A stretch of 64,000 bases of DNA from Sphingobacterium multivorum (GCF_900457465.1 NZ_UAUU01000009.1:1-64000); one strand, 5' to 3'; positions 42,456-51,709 are shown, counted from the stretch's first letter. Made by a program: numbers and translations. Notes: generated by a model not told the origin, from the sequence alone.

Positions 42456-42528
42456 AAAAAAAAGCCGCCCTTTCCTACATCGCATCAAAAAGTGTTTTTC
42501 CTTTCGAATACCTGTAGTAAAGGGCAGC
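42456..42528 (-). terminator. Terminator after the DUF2723 gene
   Basis: Minus-strand stem of about 15 bp with two mismatches, arms 42464-42478 and 42514-42528, a 35-base loop and a T8 run (plus A8 at 42456-42463). The loop is unusually long. Confidence 0.7.
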
Positions 42529-42557
42529 TCCTTCGGTTAAAATGATGTCTCTAATTG

Positions 42558-45500
42558 TTACTCAACACCATACTGTTGTTTATACGATTTTTCTAAATCG
42601 GTCACTTGCTGTAGCAATTGTTTTTCCGAGGTAGAGGCCAAGATACTCTTATAGGCACCCAAAGCACGTAATGCTGTACCTATATTTGAATATTCCAGCT
42701 CAGGCTTCGTTTGTGCAATATCCTGATACCAACGCATGTTTTGGGTCATAAACTTCAGATTACGGTTTACGATTTCATTTGCACGCTTCGTTTCACCAGT
42801 TTCATACAACACATTGACAATTGGAATATAGCCTAAAATATCACGCATCAAATAAACACGTTTTGGCATTTTCTCAAAGGTTTCAACAGCGACTTTACGC
42901 GCCTCATCCTTATGACCTTCCATCATCAACTGTGTCGCTGTACCGCCCATTACCGTATTTGTAATCATGGTAATCATGCGGTAAGATTCAGGATCCAGGT
43001 AAGAAGCATGTGCCATATTACCCCATTGGTATTTCGTAGTAATGTCTTTATAAGCAGACTGTGTATCAACCAATGTACCTTCCGCCCCGGCAGGAGTTGC
43101 AATCGGCATTAAACGCAGTGCAAAGCCCTCTTGGACCAGATATTTATCTAAACCAAGGTAGTTATCATTTGGAACTGTTGCCGCAAAATAAATTGGACGT
43201 TTCCAATCGTTATTCAACAATACGTTTAAGATTGATAATTCTGCCCTAGAGATATAATTTCTATTGTAGGTCCAGCTCATGGTATCGACAATAGATTCTT
43301 GCCAAGCTTTAGGAACGACATTATTTTTCAGAACAGATTCTTTATTCACCGGAAGGCTAAAGTTTTTGGTTGGCAAGAAGTTTTCAAACTTACCACCTCT
43401 CAATTCCAATTTGTTCTTCTGGTCGTCAGACAATAAAATCTGCATGATCAAATCCAGATCCACATGTCCGGGAACCTTCATATCCTGATAATAAAGCACT
43501 TCTCGAACGCCTTTTTTGAATTTTTCGTCATCGATATTGATCGGTAAACCTTCGGCCTGATTCACTTTTTGCTTCATCTGGCGCATATACCAGTCCGAAC
43601 TCAATAAACTTAAGTTCACCACGCGTACATCTGGACGATAATTTTCAACTTCCTGTACATACCACAAAGGATAGGTATCATTATCGCCGTAAGTAAATAA
43701 AATCGCATTCGGTGCACAAGATGCTAAATAGTTTTTCGCTAAATCACGTGCAGTTGTTTTCTCCGAACGATCGTGATCATCCCAGTTTTGGAAGCCCAGC
43801 AATACCGGAGCACCCAATAAACAAGCAACTGTAGCAGCACCGGCCGCTACTTTACCATCCACTTTTTTGCTTAAATAATCCGCGATAGCGAAAACCCCAA
43901 GCCCGATCCAGATGGCAAAGGCATAAAAAGAACCTGCATACGCATAGTCACGTTCCCGCGGTTGAAGCGGACTTTGATTTAAATATAAAACAATTGCTAA
44001 TCCTGTAAAGAAAAACAACAACCCCACAATTCCCGCATCACGTTGTCTCTTTCCAAAATGCCAAAAGGCACCGATTAGACCGATGATCAAAGGCAAGAAA
44101 TAATATTTGTTATTCGAAGGATCAGTCTTCAATGAATCTGGAATGGCATTTTGTCCACCGACATGCATTTGGTCTACAGGTTTAGCACCTGAAATCCAAT
44201 TACCTTCTGTGAATGATCCTTGACCTTGTTGGTCATTCTGACGGCCTGCAAAATTCCATAAGAAATAACGTCCGTACATGTGTCCAATCTGATAACTGAA
44301 AAAGAATTTCAGGTTATCGCCAAAAGTCGGCGACTGTCCTTCCGGGATTTTTAAGTAATCACGATAATATTCAATATGTCCCTGATCTCGTGAACTGTAG
44401 ACACGCGGAAAAAACATGGTTTTATCGTATTTATAATCCATGCCGTTCTCCACTTTTGTATACTTGTCCTTGTCTTTTCTGTACGTATACGTCGGCTCGG
44501 CATCAACTACCTGCGCATCAAATGTAGGTCCGTTTAAAAGAGGCTCACTTGCATATTGCTCACGACCAAGATAACTTACAAAAGAAAATGCATTATCTGG
44601 ATCACTGTTATTTAACGTCGGATTTGCTTTTGCACGTACCATAATCATGGCAAAAGAGCTATAACCAAAAATGATAAATGCTGCACTGATCAAGATCAGA
44701 TTTAGCATCGGTTTGACCTTTTTGATTGAATACCAGATACCATATACGAAAAGAGCCACCGCTAAAATCATGAATAAGTTAAATCCAGTACCGAAGCCCA
44801 TTCCCAGACTATTCACAAAGAACAGGTCAAAATAGGCTGCCGCTTTAACGGTGTATTGAATGATACCCCATAAAATGAGCGCCAAAACAACGACACCGAT
44901 CAAGAAAGCTTTGATGGCTCCTGATGACGTGACTGTTTTCGAACGTTTAAAATAGATCACCAAAGCTATTGCCGGGATCACCAAAAGGTTCAATAAGTGA
45001 ACACCTATAGAAAGCCCCATCACGTAAGCGATAAAGATCAACCAACGATCTGAACCAGCTTCATCGGCGTGGTTTTCCCATTTTAGAATTCCCCAAAATA
45101 CAACCGCCGTACATAAAGAAGACATGGCATATACTTCGGACTCTACCGCTGAGAACCAAAAGGTATCCGTAAATGCATAAGCCAATGCACCAACAGCGCC
45201 CGAGCCGAATATTTTGATTAAATCGGTTGATGTATATGATCCATCAACACCCTTTACAACGATTTTCTTTGCTAAAGCTGTAATTGTCCAAAATAAAAAC
45301 AAAATGGTCAGACCACTACATACCGCCGATCCTACATTCATCCAGAACGCAATTCGTGTAACATCTCCACCGGCAAGGTTTGAGAATATATTTTGAATCA
45401 TTAAGAATAAAGGTGCTCCTGGCTGGTGCACAATTTGAAGTTTAAAGGCTGAAGCGATAAACTCGCCACAGTCCCACCAGCTCGTCGATCGTTCGGCAGT

Positions 45501-45572
45501 CATGACATACGCTAATGTTGCTATTAGCGCACATATCCATCCTAAAAGATTGTTGATTTTAGTATAGTTCAT
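42558..45572 (-). CDS. DUF2723 family multi-pass membrane protein
   Basis: 1004 residues. The N-terminal half has many membrane helices and the conserved luminal opening (TAERSTSWWDCGEFIASAFKL near residues 25-45), which in DUF2723 and protein O-mannosyltransferase-like proteins carries the acidic active-site loop. A second helix cluster lies near 490-600, and the last 350 residues are soluble and helical. A C-type glycosyltransferase that modifies exported proteins is a fair reading (Bacteroidota have general O-glycosylation), but no activity can be proven from the sequence. Confidence 0.85.
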   Translation of the reverse strand: MNYTKINNLLGWICALIATLAYVMTAERSTSWWDCGEFIASAFKLQIVHQPGAPLFLMIQNIFSNLAGGDVTRIAFWMNVGSAVCSGLTILFLFWTITALAKKIVVKGVDGSYTSTDLIKIFGSGAVGALAYAFTDTFWFSAVESEVYAMSSLCTAVVFWGILKWENHADEAGSDRWLIFIAYVMGLSIGVHLLNLLVIPAIALVIYFKRSKTVTSSGAIKAFLIGVVVLALILWGIIQYTVKAAAYFDLFFVNSLGMGFGTGFNLFMILAVALFVYGIWYSIKKVKPMLNLILISAAFIIFGYSSFAMIMVRAKANPTLNNSDPDNAFSFVSYLGREQYASEPLLNGPTFDAQVVDAEPTYTYRKDKDKYTKVENGMDYKYDKTMFFPRVYSSRDQGHIEYYRDYLKIPEGQSPTFGDNLKFFFSYQIGHMYGRYFLWNFAGRQNDQQGQGSFTEGNWISGAKPVDQMHVGGQNAIPDSLKTDPSNNKYYFLPLIIGLIGAFWHFGKRQRDAGIVGLLFFFTGLAIVLYLNQSPLQPRERDYAYAGSFYAFAIWIGLGVFAIADYLSKKVDGKVAAGAATVACLLGAPVLLGFQNWDDHDRSEKTTARDLAKNYLASCAPNAILFTYGDNDTYPLWYVQEVENYRPDVRVVNLSLLSSDWYMRQMKQKVNQAEGLPINIDDEKFKKGVREVLYYQDMKVPGHVDLDLIMQILLSDDQKNKLELRGGKFENFLPTKNFSLPVNKESVLKNNVVPKAWQESIVDTMSWTYNRNYISRAELSILNVLLNNDWKRPIYFAATVPNDNYLGLDKYLVQEGFALRLMPIATPAGAEGTLVDTQSAYKDITTKYQWGNMAHASYLDPESYRMITMITNTVMGGTATQLMMEGHKDEARKVAVETFEKMPKRVYLMRDILGYIPIVNVLYETGETKRANEIVNRNLKFMTQNMRWYQDIAQTKPELEYSNIGTALRALGAYKSILASTSEKQLLQQVTDLEKSYKQQYGVE

Positions 45573-45857
45573 AAAATGATAACTGTAAAAAGTATTATAA
45601 TACGGCTCGAAAATAAGGATAAGTTAATAAGAAATGAACTTTATTCTGATTTTTTAACACATATTAATTGAAAAAATTTCATTACGCGATCTAATATTGG
45701 CGACAAAGAAAGCACGTCCAAGTATACTTGTACACTTTACAACGTGTTGATGGGATCTCCTTACCGAAAAAAAAGGTTAGCACACTGAATTTTCAGGAGC
45801 AAACAAAAATTATTTCTTTGAAAATCAGCCCTAATACACTTTTGAGTTCATTTTTAT
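45573..45857. other. Gap upstream of the first tRNA-Gln promoter
   Basis: A 12-bp palindrome GTATTATAATAC lies at 45592-45603 just upstream of the DUF2723 gene. The rest is AT-rich and shows no gene or clear minus-strand promoter. Confidence 0.35.
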
Positions 45858-45887
45858 TTGCAGAAATAAGAATAGTCCGTATATTTG
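45858..45887 (+). promoter_or_regulatory. Promoter of first tRNA-Gln
   Basis: TTG (45858-45860), 19 bases, TATATTTG (45880-45887); a full match to the Bacteroidota consensus, 52 bases before the tRNA. Confidence 0.85.
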
Positions 45888-45939
45888 CATCATCAAATGT
45901 GAACGACATCATCACGATAGCAATCACTTTTGAATTGTT

Positions 45940-46010
45940 TGTCCGATAGTATAAGGGTAGTACAACAGTTTTTGGTTCTGTTTGTCTTGGTTCGAATCCA
46001 GGTCGGACAA
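45940..46010 (+). tRNA. tRNA-Gln (TTG)
   Basis: A 71-base cloverleaf: acceptor TGTCCGA pairs with TCGGACA, T-arm CTTGG-TTCGAAT-CCAGG, anticodon TTG at 45972-45974 in a 7-base loop. The 3' CCA is not encoded. The base before the anticodon stem is A (G in the second copy). Base 31:39 of the anticodon stem is a T-T mismatch in both copies. Confidence 0.95.
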
Positions 46011-46018
46011 CAAACAAT

Positions 46019-46048
46019 AGAAAAGGCTTGCAAATGCAAGCCTTTTCT
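46019..46048 (+). terminator. Hairpin terminator after first tRNA-Gln
   Basis: A perfect 14-bp stem (AGAAAAGGCTTGCA and complement) with a 2-base loop. A short T4 is inside the arm, so it may act as terminator or processing stem. Confidence 0.65.
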
Positions 46049-46106
46049 GCGTTATATGCAAGGCTTATTATTTATAAAAGGGTTTAGATTTTTTTAAATT
46101 TACATT

Positions 46107-46135
46107 TTGATTTTTAAAACAAATCTCTATCTTTG
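46107..46135 (+). promoter_or_regulatory. Promoter of second tRNA-Gln
   Basis: TTG (46107-46109), 18 bases, TATCTTTG (46128-46135), 46 bases before the second tRNA. Confidence 0.8.
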
Positions 46136-46181
46136 CGTCGTCAAAAAGAGAAAAGCGGAAACGTTGACTTTTTAGAGACAT

Positions 46182-46252
46182 TGTCCGATAGTATAAGGGT
46201 AGTACGACAGTTTTTGGTTCTGTTTGTCTTGGTTCGAATCCAGGTCGGACAA
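46182..46252 (+). tRNA. tRNA-Gln (TTG), second copy
   Basis: Identical to the first copy except for one base (G instead of A before the anticodon stem). Starts 171 bases after the first ends. Each copy has its own promoter and hairpin, so this is a duplicated transcription unit and not a joint transcript. Confidence 0.95.
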
Positions 46253-46270
46253 CTTTTAAAGTTAAGGTAT

Positions 46271-46299
46271 ATGGATTGTGAAAACAATCCATTTTTTTT
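46271..46299 (+). terminator. Terminator after second tRNA-Gln
   Basis: ATGGATTGT (46271-46279), loop GAAA, ACAATCCAT (46284-46292), followed by a T-run: a standard intrinsic terminator. Confidence 0.88.
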
Positions 46300-46382
46300 A
46301 ATGTTTAACTTTAAAAAACAGTAAGGGAATAAAAATATTGAATAAACGACAATACAATAACCCAACATAAATATACAAAACC

Positions 46383-47338
46383 ATGCCTTTGCAATTCAAC
46401 ACGGTTAAACTATTTGCAGGTTCTGGCACTACAGAACTAGCCGAAAAAATCGCACAATCTTACGGGAAACCACTAGGAGACAAAACATTATCGCGTTTAG
46501 CGACGGTGAGATTCAACCATTCTACAATGAATCAGTTCGCGGAAGTGATGTATTCATCATCCAATCTACCAACCAACCTACCGACAATCTTTTTGAATTA
46601 TTATTGATGACAGATGCAGCGAAGAGAGCTTCAGCGCATTATATCACAGCGGTAGTCCCTTACTTTGGTTTCGCAAGACAAGATCGAAAAGACAAACCAA
46701 GAGTTGCTATTGGCGCAAAAATGATCGCCAATCTGTTGACTGCAGCTGGTATCCACCGTATCATGACAATGGACCTACACGCAGCACAAATCCAAGGTTT
46801 TTTCGATATCCCTGTTGACCATTTGGATGGTTCTATCATTTTTGTCCCTTACATCAAATCGTTAAAACTTCCGAACCTAACGATTGCTTCCCCAGATATG
46901 GGTGGCTCATACAGAGCGCGTACCTTTGCTAAATTTTTCAATGCAGAAGTTATTATCTGTGACAAACGTCGTAAACGTGCAAACGAAATCGAATCGATGT
47001 CTATCATCGGTGACGTAACAGGTCAGGACGTTGTTTTGATCGATGACATCTGTGATACTGCTGGTACACTTTCAAAAGCAGCAGCACTTATCATGGAAAA
47101 TGGTGCAAAATCCGTAAGAGCCGTTTGTACACATGCAGTGTTATCCGGAAAGGCATATGAAACAATTGAAAACTCGGTATTGTCAGAAATGATCGTAACA
47201 GATACCATTCAATTGGATCCAGAAAAAGCAAAACAATCGACTAAAATTAAAGTATTATCAACGGCTGATTTATTTGCAAAAGCAATCACCAGTGTAAATC
47301 AACACTCTTCAATCTCTGATTTATTTGAAGTAGAATAA
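46383..47338 (+). CDS. prs: Ribose-phosphate pyrophosphokinase, one frameshift
   Basis: Makes PRPP from ribose-5-phosphate and ATP for purine, pyrimidine and His/Trp synthesis. Joined length is about 318 residues, normal. Seen: FAGSGTTELAEKIAQSYG at the start, the ATP loop FARQDRKDKPR, and the PRPP-binding VVLIDDICDTAGTLSKAA. The frame breaks at TTT 46496-46498 (one T missing), after which the second frame reads AGCGACGGTGAG as SDGE, as in the family. The open frames 46383-46607 and 46604-47338 are therefore one gene. Essential, so the shift is likely an error. Terminator at 47366-47415. Confidence 0.95.
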
Positions 47339-47365
47339 TCTTTGCGTTTTAGATCCTAGATATTG

Positions 47366-47415
47366 GACCTTGGTACAGAAAAGCATTCAGCTCAGTGGCC
47401 AAGGTCTTTTTTTTT
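47366..47415 (+). terminator. Terminator after prs
   Basis: GACCTTGG (47366-47373) pairs with CCAAGGTC (47399-47406), followed by a long T-run. It has a 25-base loop. Confidence 0.8.
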
Positions 47416-47475
47416 ATAGCTTTTTTATCTCGTACACAAGTTAACAATTGATTTATCTCAATTCCTATATTAGCA

Positions 47476-47574
47476 GGGGATTTAAAGGGGGATTACAAGG
47501 GGATAACAGGGAAATAACAGGGGGTTAATAGGGGTAAACCCCTATTAACCCCCTGTTATTTCCCTGTTAAACGA
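47476..47574. repeat. Array B: nine in-register 11-base units with a perfect 32-bp inverted repeat
   Basis: The stretch divides without gaps into nine 11-base units. Units 1-5 are G-rich (for example GGGGGATTACA at 47487 and GGGGGTTAATA at 47520), and from unit 6 on they are the reverse-complement type. Arms 47504-47535 and 47538-47569 are perfect complements with loop AA. G-runs of 3-5 begin at 47476, 47487, 47499, 47509, 47520 and 47531, that is once per helical turn, and could also form a G-quadruplex on the plus strand. It lies between the prs terminator and the rplY promoter. Confidence 0.88.
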
Positions 47575-47727
47575 GCTCTATACCGGTTTTTAAATATAAG
47601 GGTTGATATTAATTTGATCATATATTAGGCTAAACCAAGTAGCGTTGAATAGGTCTGTTCATAGACATGGAAAGATTAAGGACCTTGAATAAGTGCCTGT
47701 TCTCGAACCAATAACAATCGTATTTTT

Positions 47728-47757
47728 TTGATAATATCAGAAATTAGATTATCTTTG
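47728..47757 (+). promoter_or_regulatory. Promoter of rplY
   Basis: A T-rich -33 ending in TTG (47728-47730), 19 bases, TATCTTTG (47750-47757), 28 bases before ATG 47785. A strong example of the Bacteroidota promoter. Confidence 0.88.
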
Positions 47758-47784
47758 CACCTCAAATTTATAAAAAATTAAAAG

Positions 47785-48385
47785 ATGAAATCAATTGCTA
47801 TTAGCGGTTCTGTAAGACAGAACGTAGGGAAAAAGAGATGCAAAAGAATTGCGTTACCAAGGTTTAGTACCAGCAGTACTTTACGGTGGTACAGAGCAAA
47901 ACAGCTCTTTCTGTATCCGCAGCTGATTTGAAACCAGTTCTTTACACTGCAGACGTAATCATTGTTGAATTAAACATTGACGGTCAAACTAAAAGAGCTA
48001 TCGTTCAAGACGCACAATTCCACCCATTAACTGATTTAGTTACACACGTTGACTTTTTAGAATTATTTGATGATAAAGAAGTATCATTGAATATCCCTAT
48101 CAAATTAACAGGAACTTCTCCAGGTGTTAAAATGGGGGGTAAATTAGTTCAAAAATTACGTAATTTACGCGTAAAAGCATTACCAGCAAACTTGCCACAA
48201 AGAAATTGCCGTACCAATGGAATCTTTAGAAGTTGGTAAATCAGTTCGTGTAGGTCAAATTCAATTGGAAAACGCAAAAAGTATTGAACAATGCTGATGA
48301 TACAATCGTATCAGTAATCATGTCTCGTGCATTGCGTCAAGCTGAACAAGAAGCTGCTAAAGCATCTAAAGGTGGTAAAAAATAA
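47785..48385 (+). CDS. rplY: 50S ribosomal protein L25 (CTC type), four frameshifts
   Basis: Binds 5S rRNA in the large subunit. About 198 residues when joined, so it is the longer CTC form with an extra C-terminal domain. It opens MKSIAISGSVRQNVG, continues LRYQGLVPAVLYGG, and the middle reads IVQDAQFHPLTDLVTHVDFLE. One base too many is present in A-runs at 47830-47834, 47898-47901, 48199-48201 and 48276-48280. Four shifts in 600 bases of a ribosomal gene point to consensus error. Followed by a terminator and then pth, the usual neighbour. Confidence 0.93.
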
Positions 48386-48412
48386 TCTGAGCAAGATTTT
48401 AAAATACTACAG

Positions 48413-48439
48413 AAAGCACCGAAATTCGGTGCTTTTTTT
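48413..48439 (+). terminator. Terminator after rplY
   Basis: AGCACCG and CGGTGCT form a short strong hairpin followed by T7. Some read-through into pth is likely, since pth shows no complete promoter of its own. Confidence 0.75.
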
Positions 48440-48465
48440 GTTTATTAAATTTCTATTTTTGCAGC

Positions 48466-49029
48466 ATGAATTATCTTATCGTTGGATTAGGCAACATTGG
48501 CAGTGAATATGCCGATACACGACATAATATTGGTTTTATGGTTGCCGACGAGCTGGTTAAACAGGCTGGCGCCAGTTTCTCCTTGCTCAAGTTGGCCTAC
48601 TATAGCGAATTTAAGCAACGGGGGCACAATGTTACTGTGATTAAACCTACAACTTACATGAACCTAAGTGGCAAGGCCGTCAACTACTACATGCAACAAT
48701 GCAAAGTTCCAATTCAGAATGTATTGGTGATTGTAGATGATCTGGCCATTCCATTTGGCTCGCTACGCATGAAACCCAAAGGAAGCAGCGCCGGTCATAA
48801 CGGACTTAAATCCATAGAACAGCTTTGTGGCGGACAGGTTTATCCGCGCTTACGTTTCGGTATTGGCGATAATTACCCAAAAGGTAGACAAGTCGATTAT
48901 GTACTAGGTCCTTTTGACAAAGAGGAACAAGCTGAACTACCGGCTTTAATTGACCATTCTGTTAAAATGATCCAGAGTTTTATCAATATCGGCATCGAGC
49001 TGACGATGACAAATCTGAATACAAAATAA
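48466..49029 (+). CDS. pth: Peptidyl-tRNA hydrolase
   Basis: 187 residues. Frees tRNA from dropped-off peptides. Family motifs: GLGNIGSEYADTRHNIGF with the catalytic histidine near residue 20, KPTTYMNLSGKAV near 65, and DDLAIPFGSLRMKPKGSSAGHNGLKSI near 90-116. Full length. Located directly after rplY, a conserved pairing. Confidence 0.96.
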   Translation: MNYLIVGLGNIGSEYADTRHNIGFMVADELVKQAGASFSLLKLAYYSEFKQRGHNVTVIKPTTYMNLSGKAVNYYMQQCKVPIQNVLVIVDDLAIPFGSLRMKPKGSSAGHNGLKSIEQLCGGQVYPRLRFGIGDNYPKGRQVDYVLGPFDKEEQAELPALIDHSVKMIQSFINIGIELTMTNLNTK

Positions 49030-49033
49030 GTCA

Positions 49034-49059
49034 GAAAAAGCCGAATATATCGGCTTTTT
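49034..49059 (+). terminator. Bidirectional terminator between pth and the M56 gene
   Basis: AAAAAGCCGA, a short loop and TCGGCTTTTT; T5 in both directions serves the convergent genes. Confidence 0.88.
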
Positions 49060-49097
49060 CCTGTGTAACTCTTGTGCTTTTATTGTATCGACCTTGT

Positions 49098-51308
49098 CTA
49101 TTTCTTAATCGCTTCACCTTGTTCCTTCCCCAACTCAGTCTTAATTACTTTTCTCACTTTTCCCGATAGACGGTCCTTTACATCAGAAGATATTTCAGGG
49201 TGTTCCTTTACATAAGACTTGGTGTTCACAATGATGACGCCATTATCCGCCTGATCACCATATAGTGCAGTAGCATTTTGATCTTTTAAGATCGTAATGT
49301 TATCAATTGTATTCGGATCCAAATCTTTGATTTTTTTGTCTGCGGCAATTTCTCCGTCGACAACAAATAGTGGATTGCCCTTAGCTCCATGAACTCTGCG
49401 AAATTTAATATTACGGGCAGCGACTTTTCCAGATCCATCATCTGTCAATCGGATGATATTTCCAGGGATTCCCTGCGCTCGGCCCTTGAGCTCGGGTTCG
49501 TTCGCATCTTCTTTTTTATAACCCATTACAACAACTTCCGAGAGGTTTCCATTCACCTTCATCTTGTCAACGTTACCTGCATCTTCTTTTTTATCATAAG
49601 TAAAAGTAAGGGTCTGATTTGTGATCTTTGGTGAACCATTTTTCTTCAACTTAACAAGAATAACTCCGTTCTTCCCTTTTTCACCATATATTGATGCAGC
49701 ATTATTTTTAATCACATCAATCGATTGGATTTCCGTCCCCGGAATGGCAGACATAATGGTTGAATTAACTTCCTTTCCTTCCACAATATAAAGCGGTTCA
49801 CTTCTAGGGTCTGCATTGGCACGAACCTCTATCCCAATAGTATTTCCTTTCAATCTAGTCGCGTCTTTACCAATATGAGCTCCTTCTTTCAATTCCACTT
49901 CAAGGATGCCATCTTTCCCAACATCTTCACCATACTTATCAATAGCAGCCTTACCCTGTAATACCGAGACTGACGCTATAGCATTTGGATCGATATCATC
50001 TACAGTAAACGTTTTTTCCTGCACAATACCATTCATAACACAGCGCAATTTCTTTTGCGCTATATCCGAATGTTGTTGCATCTCGACAGTATTGGCCAAA
50101 ACTGCTCCGCCAGCAATATCAATTGAAGACTTCGTCCGATACTTGATCAGATCACTATCATTCGAAAACCAGTACTTTGCCAGTTTTCCTTCAGGAATAG
50201 CCAAAAACTCTGCTTTAGAGACCAATTTATTATCCACAAAATACTTTTGATCTTTAGAGAAATCAATAGCGGATCTCTTGATTTCCGTAAAATCTTTTGT
50301 CTCCACTTGATGTGCTTTAGCCAAAGTATCCGTTAACGAAGTAGCCTTCATATTTGATTGATCTGTCTGAGATCTTAAATCAACTGTTGGCAACGGAATA
50401 GGTAATACAGTTTCATTTGCCTTCTCAACGACCCCCTCAATACTACCCTCCGCTTTACTTACTGTAAATGCTGCTCCCGTCAACAAAAATATGGGTAAAA
50501 GAAAGGCGTATTTACTAAGCTCTATTTTCGATGATCGCTTCTTGTTCATCATCATAATACGACGTTTTAAAAGTTTAAAATTAAATTGATTGCTCAATCC
50601 TACTGAAGTGCCCTTTTTGGACACATTCAATAGGCTGTATTGGTACGTCTGCTTGTCAATTCCTTTATCGAGAACCTGTTGATCAGTCAAGAACTCCAAA
50701 TTTTGGCGAATGGCCCTGCGCATGAGCCAGACGAAAGGATTGTACCAACAACACACCAATATCATTTCAAACAATAAAATATCCAAACTGTGAAGGCCTT
50801 TCACATGAATATCCTCATGCTTAAAAATATCTTTTAGCTCAGCATCCAGATGCTGGTCTTTGTTGACATAGATTTTATTCAAAAACGAAAACGGAACAAT
50901 AGGAATCAGTACATTCCGAAATAGATACGTCCGCCATTGATCGGACCTCGAATTCAGATGAATTCGCAATAAACTCAATAATTGAAATACAAATTTTAAT
51001 AACAATAAAACAGCACCGGCCATAAATATGATTTCCACCAACCTCCCTAATGTCAGCTGCTGTTGAACCTCCGGTTCCATCATATAAAGCGAAATTTGCT
51101 CGCCTACGACCCCCATATTCAATCCGCGCTGTACAAACAAAGACTTTAAATCCAAAAATGGATACAGGAAAGCAAATAGCCCCCCTACTAAGAAGTAGGC
51201 TCTATTTAAAAAATAGAATGTCAAGCCTTTCAACAGTCCGATATATCCCAGATAGATAATACCCAACAACAGATTGACTTGTATAATATAGGTTAGTAGA
51301 CTTTCCAT
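49098..51308 (-). CDS. BlaR1-type M56 membrane metalloprotease with three plug-like modules
   Basis: 736 residues. The first 285 are a BlaR1/MecR1-like sensor protease: four or five membrane helices and the zinc motif HEDIH at 164-168. After the helix at about 266-284 comes an extracytoplasmic part with three modules that resemble the TonB-receptor plug: near 436-474, 504-556 and 645-697. The last two show a PL-V-GE stretch, then YG followed by NGVI and a closing lysine; the first has only the YG...DGI part. The 736-residue length exceeds typical BlaR1 (about 600). It follows the BlaI-like repressor gene by 4 bases. It probably senses an envelope signal and destroys the repressor. Confidence 0.87.
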   Translation of the reverse strand: MESLLTYIIQVNLLLGIIYLGYIGLLKGLTFYFLNRAYFLVGGLFAFLYPFLDLKSLFVQRGLNMGVVGEQISLYMMEPEVQQQLTLGRLVEIIFMAGAVLLLLKFVFQLLSLLRIHLNSRSDQWRTYLFRNVLIPIVPFSFLNKIYVNKDQHLDAELKDIFKHEDIHVKGLHSLDILLFEMILVCCWYNPFVWLMRRAIRQNLEFLTDQQVLDKGIDKQTYQYSLLNVSKKGTSVGLSNQFNFKLLKRRIMMMNKKRSSKIELSKYAFLLPIFLLTGAAFTVSKAEGSIEGVVEKANETVLPIPLPTVDLRSQTDQSNMKATSLTDTLAKAHQVETKDFTEIKRSAIDFSKDQKYFVDNKLVSKAEFLAIPEGKLAKYWFSNDSDLIKYRTKSSIDIAGGAVLANTVEMQQHSDIAQKKLRCVMNGIVQEKTFTVDDIDPNAIASVSVLQGKAAIDKYGEDVGKDGILEVELKEGAHIGKDATRLKGNTIGIEVRANADPRSEPLYIVEGKEVNSTIMSAIPGTEIQSIDVIKNNAASIYGEKGKNGVILVKLKKNGSPKITNQTLTFTYDKKEDAGNVDKMKVNGNLSEVVVMGYKKEDANEPELKGRAQGIPGNIIRLTDDGSGKVAARNIKFRRVHGAKGNPLFVVDGEIAADKKIKDLDPNTIDNITILKDQNATALYGDQADNGVIIVNTKSYVKEHPEISSDVKDRLSGKVRKVIKTELGKEQGEAIKK

Positions 51309-51312
51309 GCGA

Positions 51313-51675
51313 TTAAGATTTATTATGCTTAATCATGTCCATAATCTCCTTTAACTCATCGGCGGTCAGTTTTTCTTCCTGTACAAAAAAGGAAACCATT
51401 TCCTTATAGGAATTTTTGAAATAATCGCCCACAAAGGAATTCATAAACTTAGCCTTATAATCTTCCTCACTCACCATCGGCTCATAGCGTTTGGCATTGG
51501 CGTAGCGTACTGCCTTCACAAAAGCCTTGCGCTCCAGATTTTTTACTGTCGAAGCCAAAGTCGTATAAGGCATCTTCTCACCTTTTACATTATCCAAGAT
51601 CTCTTTTATAAAACCTCCATTGAGGCTCCAAATCGATTGCATTGCCTGCTCTTCCTGTGCTGTTAATTTTTCCAT
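51313..51675 (-). CDS. BlaI/MecI-type transcriptional repressor
   Basis: 120 residues, winged helix-turn-helix of the Penicillinase_R family: LTAQEEQAMQSIWSLNGGFI opens it, and MPYTTLASTVKNLERKAFV is the recognition helix. The dimerisation part follows. In this family the repressor is cleaved by the partner M56 protease. It is the first gene of the two-gene operon; a dyad site at 51710-51724 overlaps its probable transcription start, indicating autoregulation. Confidence 0.92.
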   Translation of the reverse strand: MEKLTAQEEQAMQSIWSLNGGFIKEILDNVKGEKMPYTTLASTVKNLERKAFVKAVRYANAKRYEPMVSEEDYKAKFMNSFVGDYFKNSYKEMVSFFVQEEKLTADELKEIMDMIKHNKS

Positions 51676-51709
51676 ATCTTTATCTTCCTTTTTCTAATCC
51701 ACTACTAAT

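Noticed and set aside
47476..47574. CRISPR array
   Set aside because: Units are 11 bases, contiguous, without spacers, and half are inverted; no cas genes are nearby.
47476..47574. Plain transcription terminator for prs
   Set aside because: prs already has a standard terminator at 47366-47415, and no T-run follows the inverted repeat.
48454..48461. Promoter box TATTTTTG before pth
   Set aside because: It ends 4 bases before the start codon, which would leave no leader, and has no TTG at the right distance.
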